Shown: positions 53,260-61,175 of the stretch, in pieces
Layout: every line of letters begins with the position of its first letter
Numbering within the stretch: position 1 is the first letter of the stretch
Assembly (NCBI RefSeq): GCF_019396345.1
Contig: NZ_JAHKRM010000013.1
Span: 186,001 to 250,000, forward strand
DNA length: 64,000 nucleotides
Origin: Nonomuraea guangzhouensis
GTDB lineage: Bacteria; Actinomycetota; Actinomycetes; Streptosporangiales; Streptosporangiaceae
Reading direction: 5' to 3'
The notes under the pieces: model-generated
What the model was told of the DNA's origin: nothing
Databases searched by the model: none
The model's input: the letters and a program-made list of their open reading frames with translations, nothing else
Translations under genes and position numbers: made by a program

Positions 53260-55935
53260 CTAGTTGGGCCGCATCCGACAGGCATCGGCATGGGGCTCTT
53301 CGCCCTCCGGCTGGCCCAGCACCTGCGCGAGGGCGTCACGCCCGGACACCCCGAGCTTGGCGTACACCCGGCCCAGATGGTTGTTGACGGTTCGGAGCGA
53401 GAGACCGAGGCGCTCGGCGACGGCGCGTCCGGGCAATCCCGCCGCGGTCAGTTTCGCCACCTGCAGCTCTCGAGGAGTCAGCGACACCTCGCTCCCCGTC
53501 AGGTCCGTCAGGGGCGTGCGGGCGCCGTCGCACTCGGTCAGCAGCTCACGGGCGAACACGAGCGCGGCCTTGGCCGCCGTACGCCGGCGCGCCCCGGCAT
53601 GCAGCCGGTGGGCTGTCGCGGCCGCCTCGGCGGCGGGCAGCAGATGGCCGAGGCGATGCAGCCTCTCGGCCGCCTCCCCGAGGAGGTGGGCGTCGTCCGT
53701 GGCGAGCGCGGTGGCCATCGTGGCGAAGGCCGTCGTCGCGGGTGCGGCGGTGTCCCTGGCGACCTGGTGCAGCCTGTCGCACGCCTCGTTCGCGGCGCCG
53801 AACCGCGCGGCGTCGAACAACGCCAGGGCCTCGAGCATCGGCGCTCCGGCCTTGCCCGCCGTCTTCGCGGCCCTGAGGGCGTGGCCGGCGGCGGTGGGGA
53901 GATCGAGCGCGGCGGCGGCGACCCAGGCACGGTCCCGCTCGATCCAGGCGTCGATGAGCGCACCCCGTGGTGGTGGGCAGCCGTCCATTCGGCTGAGCCA
54001 CGCATCGGCCTGGACGGTGTCTCCTGCCATCGCGTGCGCGCCGGCCAGCTCGGCCAGGTAGACGCCCTGTAATCGCAGCGGGTCGTGCTCGCTGAGTAAC
54101 ACCACCGCCTCGCGCAGCGCCTGCTGTGCCGGCTTCACCCGTCCCTGAGCCTTGGCCACCAGGCCACACACGATCGCCCACATGCCGACCATGGGTGCCG
54201 CCAGCTGCGTCTCGACGGCCTCTCGATAGGCGATTTCCACGGACTTGGCCGCGGTGGTGAGAGCGCCTGCCAGCAGGAGCGCGAGGCATCTGGCGGCGCC
54301 GACCTGAGCCTGGATCCACGGCGAGGCGGTCCGGTGCGCGGAGGCGACCTCCAGGCCGGTGGCGCTCGCTCGTTCGACGAGGCGGATGTCTCCCATGAGA
54401 CCCGCGGCGATCACAACCGCCGTGGCCGCCCGTGCCGCCGCCTCCGCCGGCAGCCGCGGTCCTGGCCGGGTGAGCAGTGCCGTGCCGATGGACAGAGCTC
54501 CCGCGACGTGTCCCTCGATCAGCATCGTCCAGGCTCGCACCGCTTCCGCCGCCCGTTCGCCGGTCGGATTCCCCTGAGTCGGTGCGGTTTCGTGCTGCCA
54601 ATATTCGATCTTCTCCCTGAGAATCGCCCGCCGGTCGGCACGTTCTTCGTTGTCGCAGTCCGCTGGAGCCGGGAGTACGTCGGCCGCGTCGGCGAAGCGG
54701 CCCTGCAACGCCATCACCTCGGCCAGGGTCAGCTTCGCGTCCACCCCGCCATCGGCGGCACCGGAGGCGGTCGCCAGCCGTTCGGCGACCTCGAGCTCCA
54801 GCCGTTCGGCGGCGCGTTCCGCGGCGGCCAGCAGTTCCTGCCCGGAGGAGTCACGGCCCGCGGTGAGCCGGCACATGACGAGTTCGAGTGCGTCGTCCGC
54901 CCGACGGCGTGGTGATGCGGCAAGGGAGTCGGCCAGCCGTGCCCAGATCGCGTGCGCCTGGGCGCGTGGCATGCGCGCGCGGATGACCTCCCCGTACGCG
55001 GGTATCGTGAGTCGCGTCTGGCGTCGCGCTCCAGAGGGCTCGACCGTCACCAGCCCCTGCCGTTCGGCCCGCACCACGGCGGAGTGCCCGGTGAGGTCCT
55101 CGAGCACGGGCTGGCCGAGCGGCTCCTTACAGGCGAGCACCTCGAGTACGCCCAGCACGGCCGGATCGTCGACCTGCATCTGCGCCTCGATCAGATCACC
55201 GAGCCGGCCGGTGATCCGCAGGTGACCGCCCAGGTGCCAGAGGCCGTCGAGCCGCAGCAGCGTGGATCCCTCCAACGCGGACTGTGCGAGCTCGCGCAGC
55301 ACGAGCGGGTTGCCGGCGGACAGGCGACGGAACGTGTGTCGCGTGACGGCGTCCAGCGGAGCGCCCAGGCCGCGTTCGAGCAGCGTGTCCATCTCGCTGT
55401 CGCTCAGCGGCCGCAGCTCGACGCGGTGTGCCACCCCTTCCTTCCACAACGCCGTCATCACGTCGGGCGCCGTCTGCCCCTGCCGTACCGTGAGCAGCAC
55501 GAAGGTCCTTGTGTGTACGGCGAGCTGATAGACGAGCGCGGCCGAGGCGTTGTCGAGCAGATGGGTGTCGTCCACGACGAACACGGGCCGCTTCCCGGTG
55601 GGCGCGCTGAACCGTTCCACGATCTGGCCGAAGAGGTGCCCCGTGACGGAGCCCGCGGCGTCGTGTGGGGGCGCGAGGTGCAGCAATGAGCCCAAGGGGA
55701 TCGCCCCGGCGGCACGGGTCCCGGTCGCCCAGGCCGTCGGGTGGCCCGCCGCGGCGAGCCGCGTGACCGCCTCCTTGGCCAGGCGCGTCCTGCCCACACC
55801 CGGTGTTCCCACGATCATCACCCCGCCGACGTCGGCCTGCGTCGCCGCGTCCAGGACCGTGCGCAGCGCCGCGGCGCGCCCGACGAGTGGCCATAAGTTT
55901 CCGGGGCGTGCGTCGTGCGAATGGCGCTCTGCCAT
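53260..55935 (-). CDS. LAL-type LuxR regulator (ATPase + TPR-like + LuxR HTH)
   Basis: Large regulator of 891 aa. N-terminal AAA/STAND ATPase: Walker A reads GTPGVGRT (43-50), with Arg at the usual Lys; Walker B region VFVVDDTHLLD. A long helical repeat region (about 330-810) follows, then the C-terminal LuxR helix-turn-helix (about 820-880, SLTPRELQVAKLTAAGLPGRAVAERLGLSLRTVNNHLGRVYAKLGV). Such proteins often activate secondary-metabolite clusters; here the YcaO-TfuA operon is near. ATG 55935 has GGAAGGG. Confidence 0.92.
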   Translation of the reverse strand: MAERHSHDARPGNLWPLVGRAAALRTVLDAATQADVGGVMIVGTPGVGRTRLAKEAVTRLAAAGHPTAWATGTRAAGAIPLGSLLHLAPPHDAAGSVTGHLFGQIVERFSAPTGKRPVFVVDDTHLLDNASAALVYQLAVHTRTFVLLTVRQGQTAPDVMTALWKEGVAHRVELRPLSDSEMDTLLERGLGAPLDAVTRHTFRRLSAGNPLVLRELAQSALEGSTLLRLDGLWHLGGHLRITGRLGDLIEAQMQVDDPAVLGVLEVLACKEPLGQPVLEDLTGHSAVVRAERQGLVTVEPSGARRQTRLTIPAYGEVIRARMPRAQAHAIWARLADSLAASPRRRADDALELVMCRLTAGRDSSGQELLAAAERAAERLELEVAERLATASGAADGGVDAKLTLAEVMALQGRFADAADVLPAPADCDNEERADRRAILREKIEYWQHETAPTQGNPTGERAAEAVRAWTMLIEGHVAGALSIGTALLTRPGPRLPAEAAARAATAVVIAAGLMGDIRLVERASATGLEVASAHRTASPWIQAQVGAARCLALLLAGALTTAAKSVEIAYREAVETQLAAPMVGMWAIVCGLVAKAQGRVKPAQQALREAVVLLSEHDPLRLQGVYLAELAGAHAMAGDTVQADAWLSRMDGCPPPRGALIDAWIERDRAWVAAAALDLPTAAGHALRAAKTAGKAGAPMLEALALFDAARFGAANEACDRLHQVARDTAAPATTAFATMATALATDDAHLLGEAAERLHRLGHLLPAAEAAATAHRLHAGARRRTAAKAALVFARELLTECDGARTPLTDLTGSEVSLTPRELQVAKLTAAGLPGRAVAERLGLSLRTVNNHLGRVYAKLGVSGRDALAQVLGQPEGEEPHADACRMRPN

Positions 55936-56005
55936 GTCGTCCCTTCCGGATGTCGTCACACTGCGACGTCGTGCCCTGACCGGAGATGAGCCGAGCGGCG
56001 ATCCT

Positions 56006-56056
56006 CTAGCCGCGTCCCTCCACCTGAAACTCAGGCAGGTCCTTGATCTTCTCCAT
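56006..56056 (-). CDS. Possible 16-residue peptide
   Basis: MEKIKDLPEFQVEGRG, ATG preceded by AAAGGGGAG at 10 nt. It lies between the receiver-LuxR gene and the LAL regulator, 70 bp before the latter. It could be an upstream ORF of the regulator, a small peptide linked to the YcaO-TfuA system, or chance. Confidence 0.3.
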   Translation of the reverse strand: MEKIKDLPEFQVEGRG

Positions 56057-56174
56057 GTGAAGGGTTCTCCCCTTTGACGCCCTTCAAACAGGCGTTGCCG
56101 GAAGGTGACGTGGCGGCGTCCAACCGCGCCGACGGCGATCGCGGAGCAGGAGTTCCAGGGGAATTCGAGGTCGG

Positions 56175-56882
56175 CTACCCGTGTTCGTGCCAGCGGTGCG
56201 CCGAGCCGACGGTGATGAATCCGGATTCGTACGCGATGCCGACCGCGTGCGCCCGGTTCACCGCCGACAGCTTGGTGAGGATGCGTGCCAGGTGCGAACG
56301 CACCGTCCCGGTGCCGATGCCGAGCTTGTCGGCGATGCCGGCGTTCGACAGGCCGGCCGCGACGAGATCCAGCACCTCGGCCTCGCGGCGGGTGAGTTCC
56401 GCGAGCCGGTGATCGACCCCGGTGGTCACCGCGGCGATGCGATCACGTAGCCGCGTGATCATCGAGCAGGAGATGAAGGTGTGCCCGGCGGCGACCAGCC
56501 GGATCGCGGGCACGATCTCCTCGAACAGCGATGCCCGGTGCACGAAACCGCCCGCGCCCCCGAGTAACGCGCGCCCGAGCAGCTCCTCGTCCAGCGCTTC
56601 GGAGACCACCACCACGCGCATCCGGTTCCGCGACTGCGCCGCGACGACACGGGTGAATTCCACGCCGTCCGCCTGCCGCAGCGCCGCGTTCACGACCGCC
56701 ACCCTCGGCCGATGCCGGATGACCAGATCGCCCAGCCGGTCGGCGGCGCCCGCCTCGCCCACCACGTAGATGCCATTGCCCATGTGGAGCACGCTCCTGA
56801 GCCTGGCGCGCACCACCCGATCCGGCTCGCCCACGACGACCCGCAGAGCGGGCATGGCCTCGCCCGAGGGGGTGGACTCCAT
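56175..56882 (-). CDS. Receiver-LuxR regulator lacking the phospho-acceptor Asp
   Basis: Orphan response-regulator-like protein of 235 aa. The receiver part starts RVVVGEPDRVVRARL (E19, D21 keep the acidic pocket), but the phosphorylation site reads VAVVNAAL with N65 in place of Asp, and the conserved Lys is H115 (GGFVHRAS). The C-terminal LuxR HTH (about 160-218, LTRREAEVLDLVAAGLSNAGIADKLGIGTGTVRSHLARIL) is intact. It is probably controlled without phosphorylation, for example by ligand binding. No histidine kinase gene is adjacent. ATG 56882 is preferred; ATG 56855 is possible. Confidence 0.9.
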   Translation of the reverse strand: MESTPSGEAMPALRVVVGEPDRVVRARLRSVLHMGNGIYVVGEAGAADRLGDLVIRHRPRVAVVNAALRQADGVEFTRVVAAQSRNRMRVVVVSEALDEELLGRALLGGAGGFVHRASLFEEIVPAIRLVAAGHTFISCSMITRLRDRIAAVTTGVDHRLAELTRREAEVLDLVAAGLSNAGIADKLGIGTGTVRSHLARILTKLSAVNRAHAVGIAYESGFITVGSAHRWHEHG

Positions 56883-57023
56883 CGGTTGTGCCACCTGACC
56901 ACCCGAGTTTGAGCGCGGTTGCTCTTCCGGCACACTATGCGCGTCCGCCCTGCGGACAGCCAGAGCAGCAGGGTTACTCAAGCCGGCCACCCGTATGTGA
57001 GAGGTACCTATGACTGCCTGTAG

Positions 57024-57050
57024 CCGCGGTTGTCGGAGCGGCAACCGCGG
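57024..57050 (-). terminator. Terminator of the YcaO-TfuA operon
   Basis: Arms CCGCGGTTG and CAACCGCGG (9 perfect pairs), 9-nt loop, 13 bp past the TfuA-gene stop. Confidence 0.65.
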
Positions 57051-57062
57051 AAGTCGCGCTCA

Positions 57063-58373
57063 TCACCCCTCGGCCGTCCGCACCTCCAGTGCGAAGAACC
57101 TGCTGACGGTCTGTCCCAGATCCGTCATGCTGAGGAACCCGCGCCGCGCCAGCTCGACCTCCGCTGACGTTCCGGGCCCGTTCCAGCGTCGGGAGAAGAT
57201 CCTTCCGCAGGTCGCCGGTGCCGGGACGACCAGCCGGCCGCGAGTCTGTTCCGCGGTCTCATCGGCACGGGCGACGAGATCGGACCACTCGGACCAGCGG
57301 CTCGATTCCCGGATCCGCGCAAGGACGATCGGCCGCCAATCCTCCGACTGCCAGACCGGCCACACCCGCACCATGATCAATCGGAGTTGCTCGGCGGCGG
57401 GCAGGGTGTCCCGCTCGGTCTCGGAGAGCCACGATGCGAGGCTGGGCGACAAACCGGCATGATCATCGACTCCGAGCCTGGCCCGCGTGTACGCCTCCAG
57501 CCCCAGGCCCCGCGCGCCGGCGAAGTCCGTCAGGAGGCCGGTCAGCACCTGCTCGTGCAGCTCCGGGTAGTCCTCGCCGAACAGCCGCGCCGCGTCGAGG
57601 ACATCGAGATCGGACATCCACCGGCCCGGCGCGTACTCCCGCATCGACCGCCAGGCCAGCGCCTCGTAGTGGGTGATCCCCGTCAGGGCCGCGTCGGCCG
57701 CCCACGCGCTGGGCGCCTCGGCTCGGTGCCTGCCGACGGCGCTCAGGGCCGCCACCGCGTCCAGCCGCTTCAGATCCCACTCACCCGTCCCGATCATCCG
57801 CTCGAGCGTGCTCAGCGCGTCGCCGGACTCCGGGCCCAGGGCCTCTTCCAGCTCGGGCCAGGTCCGGTGGACGAAGGGCCTGGACTTCGCCGTCTCGACG
57901 ATCCGCTCACCCGCCGCCGCCGGAACGAGGCCGGTCCTGGCTCCCTCCTGGCAGCCGTAGCGGATGTTGACCATGGCCACCGTACCGGTGGGGTATCCCC
58001 GTTCCGCGGGCCCGTGCAGGACCGCCACCTCGTCGTCCCCGTCGACCTCGCCGCTCGCGTACATGCGGAAGACGGACCCGACCCCACGCATCCCGTACGG
58101 GCTCAGCTCAGCCGCCCGCAACGCCCCCATGCTCGCCGCGCCGATGACGTTCACGCCTTCGTTGAGCAGCCAGAGAATCTCCTTGTGGCCCACGGACAGC
58201 CGCTCCCGGTCGTACCCGTCGATGATGACGGCGGTGTCCTCCCGGCCCCACTCCTCCCTGAGAAGATCGCCCCGGGCCACGGGCGGCCGCGTCCGCGCCT
58301 CCGGAAGCACGGCGCGGACCTCGTCATGAGAGATCGTCGGCCCGGCGTAGACGACTGTCTTCTGGCGGCTCAC
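57063..58373 (-). CDS. tfuA: TfuA-like protein, YcaO partner
   Basis: A 436-aa protein whose first 130 residues are the TfuA core: VVYAGPTISHDEVRAVLP, PPVARGDLLRE, then SVGHKEILWLLNEGVNVIGAASMGALRAAEL and GVGSVFRMYASGEVDGDDEVAVLHGP. TfuA proteins act with YcaO enzymes in backbone thioamidation, handling the sulfur source, and in trifolitoxin. The remaining 300 residues are helical and I do not recognise them. GTG start overlaps the YcaO stop (GTGA), so the pair is co-translated. No other tailoring gene follows. Confidence 0.88.
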   Translation of the reverse strand: MSRQKTVVYAGPTISHDEVRAVLPEARTRPPVARGDLLREEWGREDTAVIIDGYDRERLSVGHKEILWLLNEGVNVIGAASMGALRAAELSPYGMRGVGSVFRMYASGEVDGDDEVAVLHGPAERGYPTGTVAMVNIRYGCQEGARTGLVPAAAGERIVETAKSRPFVHRTWPELEEALGPESGDALSTLERMIGTGEWDLKRLDAVAALSAVGRHRAEAPSAWAADAALTGITHYEALAWRSMREYAPGRWMSDLDVLDAARLFGEDYPELHEQVLTGLLTDFAGARGLGLEAYTRARLGVDDHAGLSPSLASWLSETERDTLPAAEQLRLIMVRVWPVWQSEDWRPIVLARIRESSRWSEWSDLVARADETAEQTRGRLVVPAPATCGRIFSRRWNGPGTSAEVELARRGFLSMTDLGQTVSRFFALEVRTAEG

Positions 58374-59521
58374 CGGAACACCTCCGGGGTGACGCGGCTT
58401 CCCGGCGCCACCACTCTGACCACGGGGACGCCGATCTCGTCCCTCGTCAGATCGATGACGACAGGGGCGGCGGAGAACGCGAGCGCGGCCCGCTCGACCA
58501 CGTCCTCCAGATCATCGACCAGGCTCTGGTGAGCCGTCAGTCTCGGGATCGCCTCGCCGGTGTCCGCCGTGGGCGCGGGCCGACGCCTCATGCCCAGGTC
58601 GTGGAGGTCGTCTCTCGCGCCTGAGATGTAGCCGAGCCTGGCCTGCGCGGCCTCGGTGACGGCACGGGCGAGCGCTGTCTCCGCGCCGAGGTGGCAGCCG
58701 AATCCCATGAACGCCGGTGGATGGTCGTCACAGGAGATCCGGGCCAGGAAGCACGGCAACCCGGTGGGCGACGGCACGGACCTGACCTCGAGACAGACCC
58801 GGGCCCGCGCCATCGTCTCGCACAACTCGTCGACGACCGGCGACCCCAGGGTCCCCGGGTCGACGAGGATCCCCTTGTCGCCGGCGGCCATCGCCGTGGT
58901 CACGGCGTCCCTCTCGATCACCTCGTACAGCGCGTGCAGTACGGCCTCGGCCGCCGTGTTCCCGCTGGCCAGGCCGTTCGTCGACTCGAAGAACACCGGC
59001 GGGTTCCAGCCGGTCTTCCGTACGAGGGAGAATCCCACCGAATCCTTGGGAACCAGCGTCTTCGAGCCGTCGGTCAGCGACCGGCCGGCGAGCCAGTCCA
59101 GCGGCAGCCCGTCGTGCAGCACGGTCGGCGGGGAGAGCGGGAGGTCGCGGACGTCATAGCCCAGGTGCCCGATGACGTCGCGAGGAGGTGCCGTCGTCAC
59201 CGGCGTCATGGGCTGCTCGGCATGCCAGAGCTCAACGGCCTCCATCATCGCGGACAGCCTCGCCAGCTCGGCGGTGACTCCTTTCCCCTGAGACACGGCG
59301 AGCGTCCGGGCAGTCGGCCGGATGGCCTGAAATGTTGGGATGCCGATGGTGTCCAGCCGGGTGATGTCCGCGACCCTGGTGATCCCGACCATCCGGGCCG
59401 CCCGGTCGGCCATCTCCCGCGTGGCCGCCGGGTGGTGAGCTCTGTCCGTGCCCGGCAACCGGACCTTGGACCGGTCGGACTCCGAGAGCAGCCACGACAG
59501 AGAGGAGTTGTCTGTCCGCAT
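58370..59521 (-). CDS. ycaO: YcaO-domain ATP-dependent cyclodehydratase/thioamidase
   Basis: A 383-aa YcaO protein. It activates a backbone amide with ATP for azoline formation or, with TfuA, for thioamide formation. Recognisable parts: the substrate/ATP segment QGKGVTAELARLSAMMEAVELWHAE, TNGLASGNTAAEAVLHALYEVIERDAV with the paired acidic residues of the ATP site, and the C-terminal region ending RVTPEVFR. No E1-like or flavin oxidase partner gene is present, which with the adjacent tfuA favours thioamide over azole chemistry (inference). ATG 59521 is chosen (AGGGTGG upstream); GTG 59530 is possible. Confidence 0.92.
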   Translation of the reverse strand: MRTDNSSLSWLLSESDRSKVRLPGTDRAHHPAATREMADRAARMVGITRVADITRLDTIGIPTFQAIRPTARTLAVSQGKGVTAELARLSAMMEAVELWHAEQPMTPVTTAPPRDVIGHLGYDVRDLPLSPPTVLHDGLPLDWLAGRSLTDGSKTLVPKDSVGFSLVRKTGWNPPVFFESTNGLASGNTAAEAVLHALYEVIERDAVTTAMAAGDKGILVDPGTLGSPVVDELCETMARARVCLEVRSVPSPTGLPCFLARISCDDHPPAFMGFGCHLGAETALARAVTEAAQARLGYISGARDDLHDLGMRRRPAPTADTGEAIPRLTAHQSLVDDLEDVVERAALAFSAAPVVIDLTRDEIGVPVVRVVAPGSRVTPEVFR

Positions 59522-59722
59522 CGGCACCACCCTTCACCTCGACCCGCTCCACCGAACGTGCAGGCGGCGGTTTCCGCTGGTGCTGGAGATGTGTTGCTGG
59601 TCGAGTATGGACCGGCGATCAGCAGGCGACACAACCCCACGAACGTGGGCTGGACGGGGACGTTATGCCGAACGACAGAGGGCGCGTTGTGCGATCACCC
59701 CGAGTCTGATCATCATCGGCAC

Positions 59723-60019
59723 ATGGGTCGAGTGAACGCCAAGCCACGTGATCCGTACACGCTGCGGATGCCCACCGGCAGTCCGGGCGTGACGAGTGAT
59801 CGCGACACGTGGCTGATCGTCCTGCTGGCCAGGGGATATACGACAACGAGAATCGCCCGCGAGATGAACCTCAGCAGATACACGGTGGCGGAGCGGATCA
59901 GCAAGCTCCTCGACCGATTCGCCTGCAGCAACCGGAGCCAGCTCGTCGCGTACTCCTACGCCCACAAGCTCCTGGACGTCGGCATCTGGCCCCCTGGCGC
60001 CACCGACACTGCCGGCTGA
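59723..60019 (+). CDS. Stand-alone LuxR-type HTH protein
   Basis: A 98-aa protein that is almost only a LuxR DNA-binding domain (about 28-88: DTWLIVLLARGYTTTRIARE, SRYTVAERISKLLDRFACSNRSQLVAYSY). No receiver or ligand domain. It is divergent from ycaO, with about 200 bp between, so it is the best candidate regulator of the pair. ATG 59723 or GTG 59732; neither has a strong ribosome site. Confidence 0.75.
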   Translation: MGRVNAKPRDPYTLRMPTGSPGVTSDRDTWLIVLLARGYTTTRIAREMNLSRYTVAERISKLLDRFACSNRSQLVAYSYAHKLLDVGIWPPGATDTAG

Positions 60020-60040
60020 ACTCCGGCTGTCTTGGTGGCT

Positions 60041-60280
60041 TTAGAACATGCCGTGTGGCACGTCCCGCGGTTCGGGGACCGGCTGCTGTGGAGATCGCTT
60101 AGCCATTTCCATGATCAAACAGCCTGTCGCTTGTCGAGTCGCCGTTTTGCTCTCCACGAGTCCTTTTGCCGCCTCGACCAGCGGTTTGGCGCGCAAGCGA
60201 CGCGGGGGTGGCAAGAGGACTCCGGGCCCGAGGGATCAGGTGATAGTGCATCACCACGAGATCGCCTCAGCTCCGCGACG
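60041..60280 (-). pseudogene. Chimeric remnant of the NTF2-like gene
   Basis: The plus-strand DNA at 60041-60085 nearly repeats 52840-52884 (the last 15 codons of the intact NTF2-like gene, ending HGMF and stop). The DNA at 60229-60266 repeats 52967-53010. Between them, 143 bp of unrelated DNA replaces the normal 82 bp. The 5' half of the gene is gone. So this is a partial duplicate damaged by replacement or insertion. Confidence 0.75.
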
Positions 60281-60309
60281 TGACGGCTTCTGTCACTGAG
60301 CCGTGGGCG

Positions 60310-60912
60310 CTACCGGACGGGAATCTCTACCGGAATCCGCAGGGCCCCCGCCGTTGGCCGCAGGCCGACGGTGAACATCGGGGGCGCGGGGGTCTTGTGT
60401 TGTTTGATGGAGAGCCGCACGCCCTTGGGGTCTGGCCGTACGGCGCCCGCGAACGAGTCCCTGCGCCAGTCGGAGAGCTTCTCCTCCTTGACCACGTCTC
60501 CGGTGTGCGGTGCGTGCACCATGTATCCGGGCCTCGAGATCATCCCTACGTGCCCGAGTCCGTGGAAGAAGACCAGGTCACCTGGCTTGAGGTGGTCCCA
60601 GGAGATCTTCTTGGAGAACGCGCTGTACTGTTCCGTCGTTGTGCGCGGCAACTCGATCCCGGCGTGTTCGTACGCCCTGAGCATGAGCCCGGAGCAGTCG
60701 TAGCCGCTGTCGCTGGTCCCGCCCCAGACGTACGGGATACCGCGCTTCTTCATGGCGAAGTCAAGGGCGATCTTCCAGGCGGGAGTGGTCTGGCGGTTCT
60801 GCTGGCTGAGCTTGCTCTCGGTGCCGGTAGGAGCGGTGGGGCCGGCGTGGGCCGGAGCGGCCAGAGTGAGCCCGGCGATGGCAGCCGCCAGGCAGATGGC
60901 GAGGGGAGCCAC
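60310..60912 (-). CDS. Secreted NlpC/P60 peptidoglycan hydrolase
   Basis: Cell-wall endopeptidase of 200 aa. Sec signal peptide 1-23 (LAICLAAAIAGLTLAAPAHA). NlpC/P60 fold with catalytic C73 in YDCSGLM, H121 in GHVGMI and the third residue H133. It cleaves cell-wall stem peptides. The C-terminal 45 residues are a Pro-rich tail. GTG start with GGAAGG. A c-di-AMP riboswitch precedes it, as seen for cell-wall hydrolases in other actinobacteria. Confidence 0.95.
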   Translation of the reverse strand: MAPLAICLAAAIAGLTLAAPAHAGPTAPTGTESKLSQQNRQTTPAWKIALDFAMKKRGIPYVWGGTSDSGYDCSGLMLRAYEHAGIELPRTTTEQYSAFSKKISWDHLKPGDLVFFHGLGHVGMISRPGYMVHAPHTGDVVKEEKLSDWRRDSFAGAVRPDPKGVRLSIKQHKTPAPPMFTVGLRPTAGALRIPVEIPVR

Positions 60913-60929
60913 TGCTGTGTCCTTCCATA

Positions 60930-61043
60930 CGGCCTACCGGGTTAGCTGACGGGCTCGGGCCTGGAAGTGGCCCTACGGCGATGCCGATTCGCCCCAGAGG
61001 GAACTTGGGTCCCCGGCTCCACGCAGGTGAGTGGACTAGGCGG
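60930..61043 (-). ncRNA. c-di-AMP riboswitch (ydaO-yuaA type)
   Basis: On the minus strand, in the expected order: GGGGACCCA, TGGGGCGAATCGG, GTAGGG, CCCGTCAGCTAACCCGGT then AGGC. These are the conserved blocks of the ydaO family, whose ligand is cyclic di-AMP; in such RNAs binding usually lowers expression. It ends 17 nt before the NlpC/P60 start and begins at the predicted transcription start. Confidence 0.93.
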
Positions 61044-61048
61044 GACGA

Positions 61049-61078
61049 ACGCTAACAAAGCGGTCAAAGGCTTGTAAA
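61049..61078 (-). promoter_or_regulatory. Promoter of the riboswitch transcript
   Basis: TTTACA (61073-61078), 18-bp spacer, TAGCGT (61049-61054). The start point near 61042 coincides with the first base of the riboswitch. Confidence 0.65.
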
Positions 61079-61175
61079 TAGTTTAAAATCGGGCATTGGC
61101 CATACGCCGCCCCCCACTGGCATTACAAGGCAGGTAATCGACACCACCCCGTCAGACCAGGTAGAACCAGCCACT

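Noticed and set aside
59245..59640. Minus-strand frame with a GTG at 59640, ending GPYSTSNTSPAPAETAACTF, as a YcaO precursor peptide
   Set aside because: No ribosome site, it runs on into the ycaO coding region in another frame, and its residues look like chance coding.
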